Origin: Flavobacterium akiainvivens | GTDB lineage: Bacteria; Bacteroidota; Bacteroidia; Flavobacteriales; Flavobacteriaceae | Reading direction: 5' to 3' | DNA length: 64,000 nucleotides | Assembly (NCBI RefSeq): GCF_001278115.1 | Contig: NZ_LIYD01000005.1 | Span: 2,455,510-2,519,509 of the forward strand | Part shown: one piece after another, positions 51,425 through 60,825 of the stretch | Numbering within the stretch: position 1 is the stretch's first letter | How the letters are laid out: every line of letters starts with the position of its first letter | Program-made: the position numbers and the translations under genes | Notes under the pieces: model-generated | The model's database searches: none | What the model was told of the DNA's origin: nothing | Seen by the model: the letters and a program-made list of their open reading frames with translations, nothing else

Positions 51425-52942
51425 ATGAACAAAAAAGTTATCCTAATGATACTGGATGGCTGGGGCAAATCGCCCGACCCAAAGGTATCTGCCGTAGACC
51501 AGGCAAACACTCCTTTTATAGACAGCCTTTACACAAAATACGCTAATGCATCTCTTCGCACAGATGGCCTAAACGTAGGTTTACCAGAAGGCCAGATGGG
51601 CAACAGCGAAGTGGGACACATGAACCTTGGCGCAGGCCGCATTGTATACCAGGACCTGGTAAGGATTAACCTTGCGGTAGATGACAAGTCTATAGAAAAA
51701 GAGCCTGCACTGGTAGATGCTTTTAACTATGCAAAACAAAACAACAAGAAAATACACCTTTTAGGGCTTTTATCTGACGGCGGTGTGCACTCGCACATTA
51801 ACCACGTTAAGGGCCTTGTAACCGCTGCTAAAGATGCCGGTTTGCAGGATGTATTTATCCATGCCTTTACAGATGGCCGCGATGTTGACCCTAAATCGGG
51901 CATTAACTTTGTGGCTGACCTGCAAAACTTTATTAAAGACACCCCTGCAAAACTTGCCAGCCTTGTGGGCCGCTACTATGCAATGGACCGCGATAAGCGC
52001 TGGGAGCGCGTTAAACTGGCGTATGACCTGCTGGTAAACGGTACTGGCACACTATCTCAGGATGCGGTAGACAGCATACAGCAAAGTTACAACGAAGGTG
52101 TTACCGATGAGTTTATCAAACCAATTGCAATGACTGAAGACGGCACTACCCCACTTGCGGTTATAGCGCCCGATGATGTGGTTATCTTCTTTAACTTCCG
52201 TACAGACAGGGGCCGTGAGCTTACCGAAGTACTGAGCCAGTTTGACATTCATGAGCAAAACATGCACAAGCTGCCGCTGTATTATGTTACCATGACCAAT
52301 TATGACGATACCTTTAAAGGTGTACACGTTATATATGACAAAGACAACCTTACTGAAACCCTTGGCGAGGTAGTAAGCAAAGCCGGCCTGAAGCAAATAC
52401 GCATGGCGGAAACGGAGAAGTACCCGCACGTAACGTTCTTCTTTTCAGGAGGCCGTGAGGAGCCTTTTGAGGGAGAAAGCCGCATACTGCGTAATTCGCC
52501 AAAGGTAGCTACATACGACCTGCAACCGGAGATGAGTGCTTATGAGCTTCGTGATGCTCTTATCCCTGAACTTAAAAAACAGGAGGCATCTTTTGTATGC
52601 CTTAACTTTGCCAATGGAGACATGGTGGGCCACACCGGTGTGTTTGAAGCTGCCGTTAAAGCCTGTGAAGCTGTAGACGAATGCGCCAAAGGTGTTATTG
52701 AAACCGCCCTTGAAAACGGCTACACTACCATTGTAATTGCCGACCACGGTAACTGCGAAACCATGATAAACCCTGATGGCAGCCCTAACACTGCCCACAC
52801 CACTAACCCGGTGCCTATTATTGTGGTAGATAACGATATCAAATCAGTTAAAGATGGCATACTGGGCGATATAGCCCCAACCATCCTGCACATGATGGGT
52901 GTACCACAACCTGAAGCCATGACAAGGCATTCGCTTGTTTAA
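51425..52942 (+). CDS. gpmI: 2,3-bisphosphoglycerate-independent phosphoglycerate mutase
   Basis: 505 residues from ATG 51425 (MNKKVILMILDGWGKSPD). It interconverts 3- and 2-phosphoglycerate in glycolysis with Mn2+. The catalytic Ser is in GQMGNSEVGHMNLGAG; also LLGLLSDGGVHSHINH, FTDGRDVDP, NFRTDRGREL, NGDMVGHTG and VIADHGNCETM. Length typical. A terminator follows. Confidence 0.96.
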   Translation: MNKKVILMILDGWGKSPDPKVSAVDQANTPFIDSLYTKYANASLRTDGLNVGLPEGQMGNSEVGHMNLGAGRIVYQDLVRINLAVDDKSIEKEPALVDAFNYAKQNNKKIHLLGLLSDGGVHSHINHVKGLVTAAKDAGLQDVFIHAFTDGRDVDPKSGINFVADLQNFIKDTPAKLASLVGRYYAMDRDKRWERVKLAYDLLVNGTGTLSQDAVDSIQQSYNEGVTDEFIKPIAMTEDGTTPLAVIAPDDVVIFFNFRTDRGRELTEVLSQFDIHEQNMHKLPLYYVTMTNYDDTFKGVHVIYDKDNLTETLGEVVSKAGLKQIRMAETEKYPHVTFFFSGGREEPFEGESRILRNSPKVATYDLQPEMSAYELRDALIPELKKQEASFVCLNFANGDMVGHTGVFEAAVKACEAVDECAKGVIETALENGYTTIVIADHGNCETMINPDGSPNTAHTTNPVPIIVVDNDIKSVKDGILGDIAPTILHMMGVPQPEAMTRHSLV

Positions 52943-52971
52943 TTAGATTTTTCGATATCCTGAAGAAATAG

Positions 52972-53001
52972 AAAGCTGCTCCATTTGGGGCGGCTTTTTT
53001 T
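52972..53001 (+). terminator. Rho-independent terminator after gpmI
   Basis: Stem agctgctcc / ggggcggct (with G-T pairs) followed by a T run. Confidence 0.7.
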
Positions 53002-53003
53002 AA

Positions 53004-53034
53004 TAAAAAAACCTGCGGCACTACCCACAGGTTT
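53004..53034 (-). terminator. Rho-independent terminator after the CoA-transferase gene
   Basis: On the minus strand aaacctg / caggttt forms the stem followed by T; 38 bases after the stop at 53072. Confidence 0.6.
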
Positions 53035-53071
53035 AAGACAAACTACAACTACAAAAAACCATTTTTGTATA

Positions 53072-54349
53072 CTATATACTCACCTTAAAGGTGTTAAAAT
53101 ATGCATTATCAATAGCCTCCCTGTGCATGGGGTGGGCTATATTTATCAGCGCTTTTGCACGCTGCTTCAGGGTTTTACCATACAGGTCGGCTATACCATA
53201 TTCGGTTACCACATACTGTACGTGCCCACGGGTGGTTACTACCCCCGCCCCTTCTTTAAGGAACGGCACAATCTTGTTTTCACCATTCTTGGTTACCGAC
53301 GGCAGCGCTATAATGGCCTTGCCGCCTTCACTAAGCGATGCTCCACGGATGAAGTCCATCTGGCCACCCACACCGCTATACATACGGCTGCCTATAGAGT
53401 CGGCACACACCTGGCCGGTAACATCTACCTCAATAGCCGAGTTTATGGCCACCATCTTCGGGTTGCGGCGTATAACGGCAGTGTCGTTTACAAAAGACGA
53501 CTCACGCATCTCAATAAACGGGTTATCGTTTACAAAATCATACAGCCTTTTAGAGCCAAGTAAGAACGTAGCCAGTGCACGGCCTTTTACCACGCCCTTG
53601 TGGTTACAGTTAATAATACCGTTCTCAATCAGGTCGATAACCCCATCTGAAAACATTTCAGTATGCAAGCCCAGGTTTTTGTGGTGCACCAGCTTGGTAA
53701 GCGCAGCATTAGGTATAGAGCCTATACCCATTTGCAGGGTACTGCCGTCATCAACCAATGAGGCCACATAGCTGCCTATCTTGTCTTCCTGTTCGGTAAT
53801 GGCATCAGTTCCGTGGCTGTAAATGGGCACATTGGCTTCCACCAGATAATCAATCTCCGAAATATGCACCAGGCTATCACCAAAAGTACGCGGCATATTA
53901 GGGTTAACCTGTGCTACAACGCGTTTAGCCATTTCAATAGCTGCCCTTGTAGCCTCTACCGAAACCCCAAGCGAACAATAGCCGTGTGCATCAGGCGGCG
54001 AAATGTGTATGAACACCACATCAAGCGTTACCACCTTTTTACGGAACAAACGCGGCAATTCGCTCAAAAATACCGGGGTGTAGCTACCGTTTCCGGCCGC
54101 CAGCGTATGCCTTACATTTTTACCTATAAAGAACGAATTTACGTGAAAGCTGTCGGCCAACTTTGGGTCGGCATACGGCGCGGGGCCTTCGGTATGCATG
54201 TGGCACACTTCAACATCTTTCAATTCAGCAGCCCTCTCGGCAAGGGCGGCCGTTAATATATTGGGCGTGGCGGCAGCAGCCTGCACATACACCCTGTCGC
54301 CGGGCTGTACAACCTGTACAGCAACAGCAGCGGAAACAAATTTGCTCAT
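53072..54349 (-). CDS. acetyl-CoA hydrolase/transferase family protein
   Basis: 425 residues from ATG at 54349 (MSKFVSAAVAVQVVQPGDRVYVQAAAATP); an extension to 54451 would cross the promoter. It belongs to the family of acetate and 4-hydroxybutyrate CoA-transferases, which move CoA between acyl groups. Motifs: FIHISPPDAHGYCSLGVSVE, LQMGIGSIPNAAL, LHTEMFSDGVIDL, GGQMDFIRGASLSEGGKAIIALPS, HVQYVVTEYGIADLYGKTLKQRA. Substrate unclear; acetyl-CoA or succinyl-CoA likely. Divergent from a TetR-type regulator. Confidence 0.9.
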   Translation of the reverse strand: MSKFVSAAVAVQVVQPGDRVYVQAAAATPNILTAALAERAAELKDVEVCHMHTEGPAPYADPKLADSFHVNSFFIGKNVRHTLAAGNGSYTPVFLSELPRLFRKKVVTLDVVFIHISPPDAHGYCSLGVSVEATRAAIEMAKRVVAQVNPNMPRTFGDSLVHISEIDYLVEANVPIYSHGTDAITEQEDKIGSYVASLVDDGSTLQMGIGSIPNAALTKLVHHKNLGLHTEMFSDGVIDLIENGIINCNHKGVVKGRALATFLLGSKRLYDFVNDNPFIEMRESSFVNDTAVIRRNPKMVAINSAIEVDVTGQVCADSIGSRMYSGVGGQMDFIRGASLSEGGKAIIALPSVTKNGENKIVPFLKEGAGVVTTRGHVQYVVTEYGIADLYGKTLKQRAKALINIAHPMHREAIDNAYFNTFKVSI

Positions 54350-54372
54350 ATAAACTATCCTAAAAGTTTTAG

Positions 54373-54380
54373 CAAAGTTA
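54373..54380 (-). promoter_or_regulatory. -7 element (TAACTTTG) for the CoA-transferase gene
   Basis: TAnnTTTG on the minus strand, 23 bases before ATG at 54349. Confidence 0.55.
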
Positions 54381-54445
54381 CACGCTGTGAAGCCTTTAAA
54401 AACATGACAAAACTCATATTTAAGAATATTTTTTTGGCACAATAT

Positions 54446-54476
54446 TTGCAAAATGATAGTAATACTATTAAGTTTG
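54446..54476 (+). promoter_or_regulatory. promoter of the TetR-ABC-HlyD-TolC operon (TTG-N20-TAAGTTTG)
   Basis: TTG at 54446-54448 and TAAGTTTG at 54469-54476 have the Bacteroidota -33/-7 spacing. Transcription near 54483 makes ATG 54494 the likely start rather than 54404. Confidence 0.65.
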
Positions 54477-54493
54477 CGACAAACGATTACAGA

Positions 54494-55174
54494 ATGAGAT
54501 TTATACTCTTAAACCCTAAGCTAAACATAAACGACAAGATCTTCCTGAAAGATCCTGAAACGTCGGCTTTGGGTAAAAAGATACTGCAACAGAGTATTTT
54601 GCTGATTGATGAAATAGGGTTTGAAGCATATACCTTTAAAAAGCTTGGCGAACGCATAGAGAGCAATGAAAGCTCTGTATACCGTTATTTCGAAAACAAG
54701 CACAAACTTTTGCTATACCTCTCATCGTGGTACTGGAGCTGGGTAGAATACCGCTTGGTGTTTGGTGTGGCCAACCTTACCACCCCGCAGGACAGGTTAA
54801 AAATTGCCATTACCATAGTTACCGAAGATGCTGCCGAAGCCGATATAAGCGAACATATAGACGTGCGCCTGCTAAAGCGCATTATTATTAATAACTTCAT
54901 GAAAACCTTCCTTACCAAGGAGGTTGATGAAGAAATACGCAGCGGTTTCTTTCAGATATATACCCGCGTTATACAACGCGTTACCGATATTATTCTGGAA
55001 AATGCGCCCAAATACCCGTATGCTGAAAGCCTTGCCAGCACCATCGTAGAAGGTGCGCTGCACCAGCATTTTTTAAAAGACCATTTGCAGTCTATAACCA
55101 GTTGTAACAGCTGCACATCGCCCACTGATTTTTATTTAAGCCTGATAGATAATGTTTTAAAACAAAATGTATGA
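54494..55174 (+). CDS. TetR/AcrR family transcriptional regulator
   Basis: 226 residues from ATG 54494. The helix-turn-helix is GKKILQQSILLIDEIGFEAYTFKKLGERIESNESSVYRYFENKHKLLLYL, the TetR pattern. The C-terminal ligand-binding region is helical and ends with a pair of Cys (SCNSC). It overlaps the ABC transporter gene by 4 bases (ATGA), so it likely controls its own operon for export; the ligand is unknown. Confidence 0.9.
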   Translation: MRFILLNPKLNINDKIFLKDPETSALGKKILQQSILLIDEIGFEAYTFKKLGERIESNESSVYRYFENKHKLLLYLSSWYWSWVEYRLVFGVANLTTPQDRLKIAITIVTEDAAEADISEHIDVRLLKRIIINNFMKTFLTKEVDEEIRSGFFQIYTRVIQRVTDIILENAPKYPYAESLASTIVEGALHQHFLKDHLQSITSCNSCTSPTDFYLSLIDNVLKQNV

Positions 55175-56829
55175 CACCCCTAAAAAGATACTATAACCTC
55201 CTTAAGCTTGATAAGAAAGACGTTTACCAAATTGTATTCTATGCCGCATTTGCAGGCCTTATAAGCCTTTCTCTGCCGCTGGGCATACAGGCCATTATTA
55301 ATTTTATACAGGGCGGCCAGGCAAGTGTGTCGTGGGTTGTGCTTATTATAATGGTAACACTTGGCGTGGCGCTTGTGGGCATCCTTACCCTTATGCAGCT
55401 GCGCATTACAGAAAACCTGCAACAAAAAATATTTGTGCGCGCATCGTTTGAATTTGCACTGCGTATGCCCAAAATAAAGTATGAAGAGCTGTATGACCAG
55501 TATGCCCCGGAGCTGGCCAACCGCTTTTTTGACACCCTAACCATACAAAAGGGCACCTCTAAGCTGTTACTTGATTTTTCTACGGCACTACTGCAAATAC
55601 TACTGGGTATCATACTATTATCTTTATACCACCCTGTGTTTATCATCTTCGGGATACTGCTTTTGGTTATCCTGTATGCCATCCTTAAGTTTTCGTATGA
55701 AGAAGGGGTGCAAACCAGCCTTAAAGAATCTAAGTTTAAGTATAAAGGCGCCTACTGGCTTCAGGAAATAGCCCGTAACCGTGCCACCTTTAAAAGTACT
55801 ACCGGCCATGATTATGCCCTGCATCGCAACGACAAAATTGTGGGCGAATATGTAGGCACCCGCGAAAAACACTTTGGCATCATGAAAAGGCAGTTCAGCC
55901 AGCTGATACTGTTTAAGGTATTGATTACTGCCGGATTACTGTCGGTAGGTGGTTACCTTGTGCTGAACCAGCAAATGAACATTGGCCAGTTTGTAGCTGC
56001 CGAAATCATTATATTACTGGTTATGAATTCAATAGAAAAAACCATAACCGGGCTTGAAACGCTTTATGACGTGGTAACATCGGTAGAAAAAATAGGCCAG
56101 GTAAGCGACCTTGAACTTGACGATGAAAAAGCAGCCAAACAAATCAGTGGCGAAAATGGCCTTACGCTTGAAGCAGAAGATGTTTGTTTCCGTTTTCCGG
56201 AGGCAGACAAAAACGCTCTAAAGAACATCAAACTTAAAATTGAGCCGGGCGAGAAAGTGTTTATAAGTGGGCGCAATGCTTCGGGTAAAACCACGCTGGT
56301 GCGCCTGCTTAGCAGCTACCTGCAGCCTTCATCGGGTATATTTTATGTAAATGAAAGTAATCTTAACAAGGCCGACAGCAACCAGTACCGCGCGCTAACC
56401 GGTGTGGTGCTACAGGGCGAAACGCCTTTTGAAGGTACGCTACTTGAAAACATTACCCTTAATAACCCCGAAATTAACGACGAGCGCATAAAATGGGCTT
56501 TAGAACAAACCGGGCTTACCCAGTTTGTAAAAACGCTTCCGTTGGGCTTAGATACCCGCATAACACCACTGGGCAGGCAACTAACGGCATCGGTAGCACG
56601 CAAAATTATACTGGCACGTGCTATTATTAAAAAACCGGGTGTATTGTTCCTGGAAGACCCTACCGAAGCCATGGATGAGGAAAGCGCCAAAAAAATCATA
56701 GACTTTTTATTTGCGCCCGAACACAAGTGGACGGTTATTGTGGCATCAGTAAACAACTACTGGAAAGAACGCTGCAACAGGCACATTGAAATGAACGACG
56801 GTACTATAACAACTGACATAAAACTATAA
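55171..56829 (+). CDS. ABC transporter ATPase/permease with degenerate nucleotide-binding motifs
   Basis: 552 residues: a six-helix membrane domain (about 1-310) then one ATPase domain. Walker A is intact (GRNASGKTT, about 367-375), as is the Q-loop (VVLQGETPFEG). The signature motif reads LTASV (471-475) instead of LSGGQ, Walker B is LFLEDPTEAMD with Glu495-Asp496 where Asp-Glu is usual, and the H-loop His is Ser526 (VIVASVN). No N-terminal C39 peptidase. Type I secretion-like context: HlyD and TolC genes follow. It may hydrolyse ATP slowly, act in a heterodimer, or bind nucleotide without turnover. Confidence 0.92.
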   Translation: MTPLKRYYNLLKLDKKDVYQIVFYAAFAGLISLSLPLGIQAIINFIQGGQASVSWVVLIIMVTLGVALVGILTLMQLRITENLQQKIFVRASFEFALRMPKIKYEELYDQYAPELANRFFDTLTIQKGTSKLLLDFSTALLQILLGIILLSLYHPVFIIFGILLLVILYAILKFSYEEGVQTSLKESKFKYKGAYWLQEIARNRATFKSTTGHDYALHRNDKIVGEYVGTREKHFGIMKRQFSQLILFKVLITAGLLSVGGYLVLNQQMNIGQFVAAEIIILLVMNSIEKTITGLETLYDVVTSVEKIGQVSDLELDDEKAAKQISGENGLTLEAEDVCFRFPEADKNALKNIKLKIEPGEKVFISGRNASGKTTLVRLLSSYLQPSSGIFYVNESNLNKADSNQYRALTGVVLQGETPFEGTLLENITLNNPEINDERIKWALEQTGLTQFVKTLPLGLDTRITPLGRQLTASVARKIILARAIIKKPGVLFLEDPTEAMDEESAKKIIDFLFAPEHKWTVIVASVNNYWKERCNRHIEMNDGTITTDIKL

Positions 56830-56833
56830 GGCC

Positions 56834-58186
56834 ATGCTAAATATATCAGATAAAAACCCTGTTACTTTTGACGGCAGCCGCTATAAAACCATTAAAGAGC
56901 TGAGCAACAGGCCGCACTATAAAATACTAAGGAGGCTAATAATAGGCATTTGCATTGTGCTGGTACTGGTGCTTTTCCTGCCGTGGACACAAAACATACA
57001 GGGCAGCGGTGCAGTAACTACCCTTAAGCCCGACCAAAGGCCTCAAACCATACACACCGCCATTGCCGGCCGTATAGAAAAATGGTATGTAAAAGAGGGC
57101 GATTTTGTAAACAAAGGCGATACCATACTTTTCATTTCCGAAATTAAGGAAGAGTATTTTGACCCTAACCTTGTTGAAAATACGGGTGACCAGGTAGATG
57201 CCAAGAAAATGGCGCTTGAAAGCTATGGCGGCAAAGTTAGCGCACTTGATGTACAGATAGGCTCACTGCAAAAAGAACAAAAGCTAAAGCTGGAACAGGC
57301 CAGCAATAAAATAAAGCAGGCACATCTTAAAGTAAAAAGCGACAGTATGGACCTTGAAGCCGTGCGCACACAGCTGCGTATTGCCGAAACCCAGTTTAAC
57401 CGTGCCGTAAACCTTAACCGCGAAGGCCTTAAGCCCCTTACCGAAGTTGAAGAAAAGCGCCTTAAGCTACAGGAAAGCGAAGCCAAGATTCTTACACAGG
57501 AAAATAAATTCCTTGCAGCTAAAAACGACCTGATTAACGCCGAGGTAGAGATAAACCGTATTATAGCCGAATATAGCGAGAAGGTATCTAAAGCCAACAG
57601 CGATAAGTACACCGCCCTGAGTACCAAGTATGATACTGAAGCACAGGTAACAAAACTGCAAAACCAGTATGTTAATTACAGCATCCGTAATGGGTTGTAT
57701 TACATAAAGGCCCCGCAAAGCGGCTATATTAACAAAGCCATGCTGGGCGGCCTTGGCGAAACCATTAAAGAAGGCACTCCGGTGGTAAGCATTATGCCTG
57801 CGGGTTATGATATTGCCGTAGAAAGCTATGTAGAGCCTATAGACCTGCCGCTTATACACAAAGGCGCCAAAGTGCGCGTATGGTTTGACGGATGGCCTAC
57901 AGTGGTATTTTCAGGATGGCCGGGCATATCATATGGTACGTTTGGAGGCCGCGTGGTAGCCATTGAAAACTTTATAAGCCCTAACGGCAAATACCGCATA
58001 CTTATAGCCCCTGATAAGGCCGAAGAAGCATGGCCTAAGCAGCTTAGCATAGGTGCCGGGGCGCAAACCATGGCCCTGCTTGATGTTGTACCGGTGTGGT
58101 ATGAAACCTGGCGGGTGCTAAACGGTTTCCCACCTAATTACTATCAGCCGGCTGCCGATGCAGCTAAAGAAAAAGCAAAAAAGTAA
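56834..58186 (+). CDS. HlyD family membrane fusion protein
   Basis: 450 residues. A cytoplasmic start, one membrane helix (about 33-53, IIGICIVLVLVLFLPW), a lipoyl-like half (VTTLKPDQRPQTIHTAIAGRIEKWYVKEGDFVNKGD), a long coiled coil (about 120-260), the second lipoyl half (YYIKAPQSGYINKAMLGG) and a beta-barrel part (GTPVVSIMPAGYDIAVESYVEPIDLPLIHKGAKVRVWFDG). It bridges the ABC component and TolC in the periplasm. It starts 4 bases after the ABC stop. Confidence 0.92.
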   Translation: MLNISDKNPVTFDGSRYKTIKELSNRPHYKILRRLIIGICIVLVLVLFLPWTQNIQGSGAVTTLKPDQRPQTIHTAIAGRIEKWYVKEGDFVNKGDTILFISEIKEEYFDPNLVENTGDQVDAKKMALESYGGKVSALDVQIGSLQKEQKLKLEQASNKIKQAHLKVKSDSMDLEAVRTQLRIAETQFNRAVNLNREGLKPLTEVEEKRLKLQESEAKILTQENKFLAAKNDLINAEVEINRIIAEYSEKVSKANSDKYTALSTKYDTEAQVTKLQNQYVNYSIRNGLYYIKAPQSGYINKAMLGGLGETIKEGTPVVSIMPAGYDIAVESYVEPIDLPLIHKGAKVRVWFDGWPTVVFSGWPGISYGTFGGRVVAIENFISPNGKYRILIAPDKAEEAWPKQLSIGAGAQTMALLDVVPVWYETWRVLNGFPPNYYQPAADAAKEKAKK

Positions 58187-58190
58187 ACGT

Positions 58191-59600
58191 ATGAAGTTAC
58201 CTATAAAACACATACTCACCCTTGCCGCGTTACTGCTCTTTGGCACCCTGCGTGCCCAGGAAACACCCGGCACACCCGGCGAGGTACTGAGTTTTGAAGA
58301 ATACCTGGGGTATGTAAAAAAATACCACCCCCTGCTTAAAAGCGCCAACCTTGAAATTAGCAAGGCTCAGGCTATGCTTATGCAGGCACGCGGTGGATTT
58401 GACCCAAAGATTGAAGTCGACTTTGACGAAAAACAGTTCCGCGACAGGGAATATTACTCTATCCTGAACAGCAGTTTTAAAATACCTACATGGTATGGCA
58501 TTGAAATTAAGGCCGCTTTTGATAACAGCGAGGGCTACTACCTTAACCCGCAAAATACAGTACCCAATGCCGGGTTAACATCCCTTGGGGTTACCGTACC
58601 ACTGGGGCAGGGATTGTTTATTAACCAGCGTATGGCCGATGTAAGGACTGCCAAACTACAGCAGCAGCTTAGTGTTGCCGAGCGTCGCTTAAAGGCTATT
58701 TCCGTATTGTATGATGCAGCTGCAGCTTATTTTAACTGGGTTAAAAGCTATCGTGAAGCCCAAATGTATACGGATTACCTTCGCTATGCAGAAACACGTT
58801 TAGTGGGCATAAAAGGGCTTATTAACGAAGGGGCCGCACCGGCTATTGACAGTGTGGAATCAGGCATTGCGGTAAAAAGCAGGAAGCTGAGCATGATAGA
58901 TGCCAACCTGAAGCTTACCAAAGCGCGTTTAGAGCTTTCTAACTATTTATGGATTAATGATGTGCCGGTTGAAGTTGCTGAGGGTTTAAAGCCTGAAACA
59001 GAACTATCTGCCACGATAGACGATTCACTAAAAACCAACCTGCTGGCCACTACCGATAGCCTGGTAACAAACCACCCCAAGCTGCAATCGCTGGAAACCA
59101 AAATATCTATGCTTGATGTAGAGCGCAAGCTAAAGGCTAATATGCTGTTACCCAAGCTCAACGTGGGGTATCATTACATTTCAGAACCATCTTATATAGA
59201 TGATTTCAGGTTTGAGGACTATAAGTTTGCCGTAAATTTTGCCTTCCCAATCTTCTTAAGAAAAGAACGGGGAGCAGTAAAACTGGCTAAACTAAAGATT
59301 CAGGATACGCAATTTCAACTCGACCAGGAGCGCCTGCAACTTAAAAATAAGATTGATGCCCAGCGTACCGAAATATCTTCAGTAACAGAACAGCGGGAGG
59401 TTATATCATCGTTGGTAAAAGATTATGAAACCATGCTCAAATCAGAAGAGCGTTTGTTTTCATACGGAGAAAGCTCATTCTTCCTGATCAACACCCGCGA
59501 AAACAACCTGATAAACGCACGGTTACAGCAAATAAGCCTTGAAAACCGGTTCTTTTTCAGTAAAGCCGATTTGTTTAAGATTTTGGCAAACCCTGAGTAA
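58191..59600 (+). CDS. TolC family outer-membrane export protein
   Basis: 469 residues from ATG 58191 (MKLPIKHILTLAALLLFG), which gives a signal peptide; the frame opens earlier inside HlyD. TolC-like helical barrel: repeated coiled segments (LSFEEYLGYVKKYHPLLKSANLEISKAQAMLMQARGGFDPKIEV; RVLYDAAAAYFNWVKSYREAQMY; ENNLINARLQQISLENRFFFSKADLFKIL). It forms the outer-membrane channel. It starts 4 bases after hlyD and shares 26 bases at its end with the convergent lycopene cyclase gene. Confidence 0.92.
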   Translation: MKLPIKHILTLAALLLFGTLRAQETPGTPGEVLSFEEYLGYVKKYHPLLKSANLEISKAQAMLMQARGGFDPKIEVDFDEKQFRDREYYSILNSSFKIPTWYGIEIKAAFDNSEGYYLNPQNTVPNAGLTSLGVTVPLGQGLFINQRMADVRTAKLQQQLSVAERRLKAISVLYDAAAAYFNWVKSYREAQMYTDYLRYAETRLVGIKGLINEGAAPAIDSVESGIAVKSRKLSMIDANLKLTKARLELSNYLWINDVPVEVAEGLKPETELSATIDDSLKTNLLATTDSLVTNHPKLQSLETKISMLDVERKLKANMLLPKLNVGYHYISEPSYIDDFRFEDYKFAVNFAFPIFLRKERGAVKLAKLKIQDTQFQLDQERLQLKNKIDAQRTEISSVTEQREVISSLVKDYETMLKSEERLFSYGESSFFLINTRENNLINARLQQISLENRFFFSKADLFKILANPE

Positions 59601-60336
59601 CATCAGGGTTTTCTTTTTTATTCAGCCATTCAAATACGGTTACGCACAGCAGCAGCATGGTAAGCCCATATGCAAGGTCGTCAGCAGGCATGGTAAACAG
59701 GCGCAGCCCCAGGTTGTGGTTGTTGTTATACCATACTATTTTTTCGGCAATACCTTCGGGGTTGGTGTTAATAAACGGATAATTCCAGAAATCAACACCC
59801 GTCAGCACCCCGTTTGACGCCAGGAATGGTGGCAATATCAGTATAAAAACAAAGATAAACCGGGGCAGGTAGCTGCTTTTTAGCCAAAGTAAATGCAGTA
59901 GCAGGAACACTCCGCAAAACAGGTGCGCGGTAAAAGCATACCATTTACCCATATTTAAACCGGCAATGAGTATAGAGGCTATGGCGAAAATCCATGCAAG
60001 CGCCTTACAAACCGCCGCAAAAGGTACTTTTTTCACCAAAACACCTATACAATGGTAGGTAAACAGGCAAGCATAAGGTATGCAGATAAAGAAAAACCAC
60101 TCTTCTACAGGCAGGTTGCCTATGAATAAGCCTGATGTGTATTTTGTATTAAACCCCCAAATGCCCTGAGATGTGAAGTATACATCCCACGGAATAAAGA
60201 CCGCCATCATGGCTAAAGCCCCTATAACAAAGGCTTTCCACTTCAGGTAAAATTTTAATTTAGGATGAAAGCTAAAGATAAACGGCACCATAAAACACGC
60301 CAGGTTTACCAAAATGTAATACCAGTGTGTACTCAT
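59575..60336 (-). CDS. lycopene cyclase domain protein (CrtYcd type)
   Basis: 253 residues with six or seven membrane helices and two halves of about 110 residues, as in heterodimer-type lycopene beta-cyclases fused in one chain. Conserved motifs: NLPVEEWFFFICIPY (PxEE) in the first half and TMPADDLAYG in the second. It cyclises lycopene to beta-carotene. Last gene of the crt operon, overlapping crtZ by 4 bases. Confidence 0.88.
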   Translation of the reverse strand: MSTHWYYILVNLACFMVPFIFSFHPKLKFYLKWKAFVIGALAMMAVFIPWDVYFTSQGIWGFNTKYTSGLFIGNLPVEEWFFFICIPYACLFTYHCIGVLVKKVPFAAVCKALAWIFAIASILIAGLNMGKWYAFTAHLFCGVFLLLHLLWLKSSYLPRFIFVFILILPPFLASNGVLTGVDFWNYPFINTNPEGIAEKIVWYNNNHNLGLRLFTMPADDLAYGLTMLLLCVTVFEWLNKKENPDVTQGLPKS

Positions 60337-60815
60337 GCCTGCCTTAGCTTTTTGCGTTTATAGGCAGCGGCTTCCCTAAAGTATTTAAAGGGCACCAGCA
60401 GCATGCCAAAGCATTCGCCGTCTTCTGCACCTAAATGCTTGTGATGTATTTTATGGGCTTTGCGTAATGCACGGAAATACACATTATCTGTATGCTTAAA
60501 CCATGGAAAACGCTGGTGAATCAGCACATCGTGCACTAAAAAATAACAGATACCGTAAAGCATTATACCAAAACCAAGGAAAAACTTCCAGTCGAAACCG
60601 GCATAAGAGCCAAACAGCATCAGCAAAAAGCTGGGTGTGGCAAAAATCAGGAAAAAGGCATCGTTCTTTTCAAAAACAGTATGCTGCGGGTTGTGGTGGT
60701 CATGGTGAAAATACCACATAAAACCGTGCATAACATACTTGTGTGTAAGCCACGTAACACCCTCCATAGCCAGGAATGTGCCCAGTGTTATTAGTATATA
60801 GGTTATTGCTGTCAT
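60333..60815 (-). CDS. crtZ: beta-carotene hydroxylase CrtZ
   Basis: 160 residues, fatty acid hydroxylase superfamily with three or four membrane helices. All His boxes are present: HKYVMH (25-30), HHDHH (37-41), HDVLIH and HKIHHKH. CrtZ adds 3- and 3'-hydroxyls to beta-carotene, so zeaxanthin is the likely end product. It lies 10 bases after crtB. Confidence 0.92.
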   Translation of the reverse strand: MTAITYILITLGTFLAMEGVTWLTHKYVMHGFMWYFHHDHHNPQHTVFEKNDAFFLIFATPSFLLMLFGSYAGFDWKFFLGFGIMLYGICYFLVHDVLIHQRFPWFKHTDNVYFRALRKAHKIHHKHLGAEDGECFGMLLVPFKYFREAAAYKRKKLRQA

Positions 60816-60825
60816 GTAATTTCAG

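Noticed and set aside
52985..53563. Plus-strand frame of 192 codons after gpmI
   Set aside because: Antisense to the CoA-transferase gene, which has complete family motifs, and begins in a terminator.
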